Positions 58,251 through 64,000 of a stretch of 64,000 nucleotides of DNA are shown here, piece after piece. The notes under the pieces are model-generated. The model was not told the origin of the DNA. It saw only the letters and a list, made by a program, of their open reading frames with translations, and searched no databases. Each line of letters starts with the position of its first letter. Position 1 is the stretch's first letter. The translations under genes were made by a program, and so were the position numbers. The stretch lies in contig JAJEKV010000062.1 in assembly GCA_021234155.1 (NCBI GenBank), positions 126,001 through 190,000 of the forward strand, read 5' to 3'. Source of the DNA: Isoetes taiwanensis (taxonomy: Eukaryota; Streptophyta; Lycopodiopsida; Isoetales; Isoetaceae).

Positions 58251-59110
58251 AACGTCAGGCATGCGCCAACAATGGCATCTTCACCTCTGGCTTCAAAGAA
58301 ACGGGGTGCGCCACAGCCACCAGCCGATATCTCGAAGAATGTTAGATCCGGCAGGCATCATGCAAGCCTAGGAATGGGGATGGGCATATAGGCATGATAG
58401 GCCACCTTCATCTATGGCTATAATGGGAAGATTGCCATTCCTTACGCCGAGACAGATGACAAACCTTAGGCATGATAGGTTTTCCCTTCTTCATTTTTCT
58501 TCTTCAAAAGGGGTGGTCTCTTCAACCACAACATATAAATTATTTTGTAAATACTGATGTCTTATGATTCTGCGGACCAGAAGCGCTTACCTTGGTACCT
58601 GCAGCTTCTTTTAAGGCCATTACAGGCCCATGTTCTTGTTGATATGTGTTTTCTAGTTGCATTGCTAGGCCCTAGAGGCTAGGTCTACCTAGAACCAATG
58701 TTGTGCCTCCTTATATATTATATCTACAGTGTCGATTTTTGACCGACTATGGTCCTAAATGATGGTCATATGCACGATCTATATATGTATCTTTTATATC
58801 ACCTATCTAAGTCCGTTCAATCTTCCTTTAACTCTCCTTGTACTTAACCACCTAACACCAATGCTGAGGACAACATAATTCGTTGTGTTCCTTTCCACAT
58901 AACGTTGCTCAAACTAATTACCGTTCAACTCTCGCACAGTTATGAATTGCACATTACGCATCATTTCAAACTTGATCACTTTGAACATGACAACTTCTCT
59001 ATGACTTATAATCTCGTGTTACCTCTATAAGGTGGCAACACTTACTTCCAATATGTCATGTGTTGGCCCAAAGCAATCGTAGTCTTGATGCTGAGGACAA
59101 CATCTTTTTT
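58251..59110. other. Gypsy 3' interior, noncoding
   Basis: Nothing is recognised between the chromodomain remnant and the PPT. Confidence 0.45.
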
Positions 59111-59123
59111 AAGGTGGGGAGAA
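59111..59123 (+). promoter_or_regulatory. Polypurine tract
   Basis: AAGGTGGGGAGAA lies immediately before the 3' LTR and matches the usual PPT form of plant gypsy elements. It primes plus-strand DNA synthesis. Confidence 0.88.
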
Positions 59124-59125
59124 TA

Positions 59126-60340
59126 TGATGTTCCACGTATTTATATACCTTTTGGGTATAAATACATGACATGTCACCATGAATAATTAATGGTGCATTA
59201 ATTATTCATAAGCTAAGGTTAGCTATGTCAATCATTAATTATTAAGGTGGAAACCTAACCCTAAACCCTAATTCAAATTTAGGGCTTAACCTAGTATTAA
59301 AAGGGCTAAAATACTAAATTACTTAATAAGTAATTTAGCATTGACACTTGGCCCAAATCGATTGGACAAGGGAGAGTTGCTAACTTGGGACACCCAAATT
59401 GGGGCTTCCACCCCCAATTTGCCCCAATTCGATTTGGGGAGGTTGGAGAAGGAGGAGGATCTTATTCAACCAGCATGGCATGAAGAACCTGAGAGATGGA
59501 AGATCTAGCTCAGATACCAATTAATAGGCTTCATTAGCTTGAGATTCTAGTTAGGAACTAATCCTTGCTTGTTAGACGGATGATTAGTCTCTCTATTTTA
59601 TGTTGTAGATGAGATTATGATGGATGCATCGGATATGAATGCTCTCTTTCTGTTCCTCCTGTGTTGTATGGGTAAAAGGGGATAGAGACCTAAAGGTCAT
59701 CTAGGATTAGATATGCTTCTACTTAGAACCCCTCAAATCCCATTAGATGTAAGCCTGTGCACAAGAGCACCGGGCTGTGGATGCCATAATGTGGTTCAAC
59801 ACCAAATAACAGACACTCCTGGGCTCGATGGGTGCGCCGAGGCGGTCCATAGATTTTGGGGGGTTAAAGTCGGGTACGGACGCGTGTGCACCTAGTGGCA
59901 CGTATCCTCTAGCACACCCATGGAACCGTTGTGATCCTGGAGGGGGATTATCCATTTCCTGCCTCATCGGACCTGGGGAGATGTAACCCGGAGTAGTCTC
60001 ATAGGGTGATTCCATGAGATTGCGTCTCCGTAAGGCTACAACCGTGCATAGCATGTTTCAGCCTATCTGCAAAGTGTGCACATGAGGGTCAGATGGAGTG
60101 GACTACTCTAGCCATTGTTCTATACCAGCCAACGCCATGTTATATCTATGTCTGCTGTTATCTTGAGGCCTTGACCGTCAACATGTATGTACGCTTCTGT
60201 TGTATAGGATTTCGTAGAGGAGGAGGTGGGCCGAAGTGGTCTGAATTAGACAGGGGCCTTCCATGGTGATGTAGTCGTCACGGGAGGGGAATTCCCCGTA
60301 TTTATACGATGGGAGCATCGTATAGATTATGGGAGCGACA
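59126..60340 (+). repeat. 3' LTR
   Basis: It begins TGATGTTCC and ends GGGAGCGACA. It is clearly homologous to 53558-54993, with many substitutions, the short palindrome at 59314-59338, and deletions relative to the other LTR (after ACAGACAC near 59817). The divergence suggests an old insertion. Confidence 0.92.
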
Positions 60341-60807
60341 GAATGCACTGAAAAACTAAATCTAAGGTTAAATGTTTAATGGTTTTCTTGAATATTTCAA
60401 ATAGGTTAATTGTGTGATACGGTAAAAAGGCATAAGTATTAAATTGAAAATATGTCGTGGTGCAATAAAAGAAGAGGCAAATAATGTTTGAATTTATAAA
60501 AAGCTTCTTAGAGCATGGAGGCAATGGATACAAAGTCTTTAGAGGTCGGAACTGAGCCGAAGCAGCCGATTCGATTCTAGAAATATAAGTAGGATGAAAA
60601 ATGAAGTTAAGTATGATTTTGATGAAGCTGTTTTTAGAATAAAAGCAGGCTCGAGCTGTCGAAATTGTGAGAATAGTGACATGTATTGTATCTTGCAATA
60701 ATGGTCTAAGTTGTGAAAATTGCACTCAATTGTTGTGTAGAATAAACAAGAATCAAGTTTATTCTAAGGAATGTAATGATTGTCTAGTTAATCTTGTTGC
60801 TATTATT
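60341..60807. other. Possible remnant of a copia LTR
   Basis: The right flank of the gypsy element lies directly upstream of a copia-type PBS, so part may be an old LTR. No second LTR is visible for comparison. Confidence 0.3.
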
Positions 60808-61453
60808 TGGTATCAGAGCCAGAAAGAAGGCAACAAGGTTTGGTGCAGGATTGTTGAGTGCAGTTAAAGTATGTAATGGAGAAACTGGATTCCAAGTCTG
60901 GAAAAACCAAATTAAATATATTCTGGATGTTGAAGATTTGTGGGAACTTGTTGATCCTAACAATCTGCTACTAGTGCAGGTGGTGCAGCCAGTAGCAATG
61001 TAGCTATAAGTTTAGTTGTTGGAGAAGGTGGAGATGCAAACTCAGAAGCCTCTGACAGCAGGTCTATTGCAGCAACATCAGGTGCACGTGGAATTGTAGC
61101 ATTTTCGAGTTTGTTGTCTACAAAAATTAAGGAAGCAAGGGGCATCATCACAAGCAAAGTTGGACCTACTATACTACTGAAACTTAGAGGTATGTCCCCT
61201 AATGTGGAGCTATATGCTTAAGCATTATGAAATCAAAAGCTCTTCACGAATAGATGTTTTGAAGAAGGAATTGAGAAATTTGAAATATAATGAAGATGGG
61301 GAAGCATCAGACTTTTTTAATAAGTTTGATAATCTTGTTGCTGATCTAGATATTGCAGGGGTTTTATCCAAAGCTATCAATAATATCTTTTATCATTTCA
61401 TCTTTGAAACTGAGAAGCATAAGCATATATACGAAATGCTTTGGAAATTCTAG
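60808..61453 (+). pseudogene. Ty1/copia gag remnant with PBS
   Basis: TGGTATCAGAGCC at 60808-60820 is a tRNA-iMet PBS. It is followed by copia gag segments: NGETGFQVWKNQIKYILDVE with DLWELVDPN (about 60878-60958), and after frame changes YEIKSSSRIDVLKKELRNL with FFNKFDNLVADL (61223-61350). The PBS-to-gag order is typical of copia elements. There is no pol, and no partner LTR was found. Confidence 0.75.
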
Positions 61454-61931
61454 GCGTTTTATGAATCATCTGTCCTCCTCCAAAGTTCAAAGAAAGCAAA
61501 AACACAAACATCTCCAAAAAATATCTTACAGCCAATCCTTGGCACAAAACATAAGCTTCTGGCACATTCACCACTCAACCGGGCTCAGACTCTGATTCTT
61601 TCCAGTTTGTTCGTCCAACTGGATAACCTCTCTAGGATATATTCGGGATTTCTGGATTAGGAATCAACACAATGCCCTCTTTGAATTGGCTAATGAATTA
61701 TATATAGTAAAACCTTTTGGAAAAGGAACGACCTTTAGCTAATTTGGATCGTCTATGACTATGTATCTACGATTGCATCTATATTCCTTCTGCAAGTCCT
61801 CTGAGCCACACCCCCGAGCTTGTGCCTTAATGACAATATAATTAATGGTTTTGCTCTTTCCTTAAACAAGGAGCATAAGTTATTTCTGGTCAAAGCCCTA
61901 ATTCCTCTTTACAAATCAAAGTGCTGGATTG
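61454..61931. other. Intergenic, nothing recognised
   Basis: Short frames only. This is the left flank of a LINE whose poly(T) starts at 61932. Confidence 0.45.
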
Positions 61932-64000
61932 TTTTTTTTTTTGAAGGATGAAAGCCAAAATGTTTATTAATCAGATAAAAAGTACAAATTTTACATGTCT
62001 CATCTAACGGTGTAAGCACAAAAAGATGCCATAAGAGCAGAGCCTGGAGCACAATGTACTTACTCCAGAATAGGAGACTAATGATAAGAATCAATTCGAA
62101 GATACTGAATCTAGATGCGTCCATCATTTCTTCTTCAAGGGAGGAACACTCATAGGGCTGTCAGTATCTTTCTCTGGGCTACCGCCATAAACACCATGTA
62201 TAAATGCCCTGAAAGATGTGGTGTCTGCGACGCTCCCATATCGATCACAGGAGCCAACTGGAACCAAGATGGAATGCCCTCTGTTTAGCTGGAGGCCATG
62301 CGTTGGGATCGGATGCTAAGAGGATGCATCGGTAGTCCAATATACTGTTAAACAAACCTTGTAGCCAGGACCACGCTGGTTGAACCTCTAGACAATCAAA
62401 GAGACAATGCTCAACAGTCTCAACGTCTGAAAGGCAGAGCGGGCATAATGCAGATATGCGAGGATCATAGCGATGTCGGAAGGCATTAACACGTGGGCAC
62501 CTGTGGATAACCTACCCCCCATAGTGCAGAGACTTTAGAATGGAGCAACCTATCCCACTAACAAAGTGCTTGCCTTTGTGAATATTTTCATGACAGTCCC
62601 ATGACATCCTTTCAGCAACACCAATTTGCACTATAAGAGGCAAATTTTCTGCGATCTTCTTCCATAGAGACACATCCCAACGAGAGAGCAGGGACTTTGC
62701 CTGAAATTCAAGCCGAGACAGTAGGCGTCCTGCTTCATACCATCTTTGCATAGAGACAACACCTGCAAGAACCCATCGTCTCTGTGTAAGGAGATGAACT
62801 GGTGCTGCCAATGGTGGTGCTGAGGGATCTGGAGGCAGGGGTGTCCACCACCGTGGAGTCTCCAATAGGGTGTGGATAGAGGGGCATGGCCAGAAAAGAT
62901 GTTTCACTGCCTTCCATGCTATCAACAAGCCACGAAAAATGGAAAAGCACTTGGAAAAGGCTGTAGAATCTGAAATAATGCCCAAGGTAGGACTGGTTTG
63001 ACAACCTTCTTGCCTAGAGGGATATAATGACCAAGAGCTTGTCTAAGAAGGCGTAAACCAAGACCACCTGCCCATTTTGGAAGGATGCACTTCGACCAAG
63101 CCACCTTAATCACAACACCTTCCTCAGTACCCGCACATATAAAGTTCCGAACTATTGCAATGAGCTCACATACTTTGATCTGTGGGGCTAGTAGTAAGGA
63201 TGCCATATAAACATGGGTACTGACTTGGCCACTGCGACCCACAAGAGACAACTTTGCAGTGGACCACCAAAACAAGTGCTTCTTTAAACTCTTAATGATC
63301 TCCTCCCATGCAGCTCCATAATAACATGGATGCCAATTGGAATAACAACTTGATGGCATATCCATGGCACGTAATTTTTGTGGATAATCATGAACGCATG
63401 CCGGAGCCGAAGTATCCGATGTCCATAAATCTGTATATTTCTGCCACCCCACAAAGACACCAAAAGCCAGTGAAAAAGTGTTTAAGAGCAATTTGGCAGC
63501 TGCAAGATTCTCAACAATAGCGACTAGGAAGAGGAACGTGTCATCTGCATATTAATTGCAAACCCCTTGTGTGCCATCCTCCATTGCAAGACCATGGAGA
63601 AGTCCCTCTGTGGTTGCAACGGTGAACAACTGCAACAATTGTGAAAAGCAATGGTGCTAAAGGGCATCCCTGGCGAATATTACGACCGAGTGAGAAGCAT
63701 CTGACGGCTCACCATGGAACATAATAGTCGCCCGAGCAGAGACATGCAGCTTCATAATATCTGATGTGAATTGTTCCCCAAATCCCAATCTTAGTATACA
63801 TCGACGCATGAATTCCCAGCTAATACTGTCATAAGCCTTTGCAAAATCAAGCTTAATATACAACTGAAAGGTTTTGCTTACGTGCCTAATAGATTCCTTC
63901 GTAGCAGCAACAATATTGTTAGAATGCATCGTTTTGGAAGAAAACCCGATTGGGTTATTGAGATGGACTCTGCCAAGATGTCCTTCACCCGCTCTGCAAA
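61932..64000 (-). mobile_element. LINE, 3' part, running off the window
   Basis: It reads on the minus strand with poly(A) as T at 61932-61942. RT blocks LDFAKAYDSISWEF (about 63850-63810) and YADDTFLFLV (about 63550-63520), the TFSLAFGV block (63482-63455), and RT C-terminal motifs (VAWSKCILPKWAGGLGLRLL near 63100-63040) are followed by zinc-binding and 3' sequence. Similar motif wording links it to the LINEs at 1208-3472 and 28187-30152. The 5' end and TSD partner are outside the window. Frameshifts make it inactive. Confidence 0.88.

Larger units (their letters stand above)
53558..60340 (+). mobile_element. Ty3/gypsy-type LTR retrotransposon, defective
   Basis: Two similar LTRs (53558-54993 and 59126-60340) in direct orientation bracket a 4.1-kb interior. 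A tRNA-iMet-type primer binding site (54997) and a polypurine tract (AAGGTGGGGAGAA, about 59111-59123) are in place, as is a weak 5-bp TSD. Inside are a gag-like start, a zinc knuckle and an integrase C-terminus with chromodomain, in gypsy order. No protease, RT or RNase H motif is visible between them, so this copy is defective and could at best have moved in trans. Confidence 0.9.

Overview
This window looks like nuclear DNA from a large-genome land plant. The best guess is a fern or another seed-free vascular plant. The reasons are a five-exon gene with GT-AG introns, a nuclear-type tRNA-Val(AAC), two PLS-class pentatricopeptide-repeat (PPR) genes without introns, and dense nested non-LTR, LTR and Helitron elements. 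The lineage is inference; the eukaryotic plant identity is well supported. No bacterial-type operon, CRISPR array or rRNA gene was seen.

Host genes are sparse. (1) A PPR gene on the minus strand at 5618-7391 is broken by two single-base frameshifts. (2) A short intronless gene at 9529-9954 encodes a 141-residue acidic protein with basic, NLS-like clusters and has TATA boxes upstream; I do not recognise it. (3) A tRNA-Val(AAC) gene lies at 44229-44302 (minus), with two decayed copies behind it. (4) A complete five-exon TDP2-like gene lies at 44418-46260 (plus), starting 115 bp from the divergent tRNA gene. (5) A long intact PPR gene lies at 47097-49343 (plus).

Transposable elements fill most of the rest. 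At 1192-3488 there is a 5'-truncated LINE with a perfect 16-bp target-site duplication (TSD). At about 7990-8731 there is a LINE 3' fragment. At about 16.5-23.3 kb there is a decayed Helitron with Rep and PIF1-type helicase regions, a tandemly duplicated N-terminal segment, and tandem repeats on both sides. At 23376-23932 there is a cluster of tRNA-derived, SINE-like units. At 24153-32953 there is a near full-length LINE (about 6.8 kb without its insertion), interrupted at 28187-30152 by a second LINE. At about 34.3-39.56 kb there is a GC-rich LINE of a different clade, ending in a CTCC-type microsatellite, with AT-shifted relatives at about 42.0-42.8 and 52.3-52.7 kb. A 122-bp MITE with a 9-bp TSD lies at 46553-46674. 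A Ty3/gypsy element with both LTRs, primer binding site (PBS) and polypurine tract (PPT) but no recognisable pol core spans 53558-60340. A Ty1/copia gag remnant lies at 60808-61453, and another LINE runs from 61932 off the right edge.

Almost every transposon coding region carries stops and frameshifts, so none looks autonomous today. Several local tandem duplications (units of 24-660 bp) lie between the elements. The gene-bearing part is the short 44.2-49.3 kb segment, where the tRNA, TDP2-like and PPR genes sit close together with only a small MITE between them.
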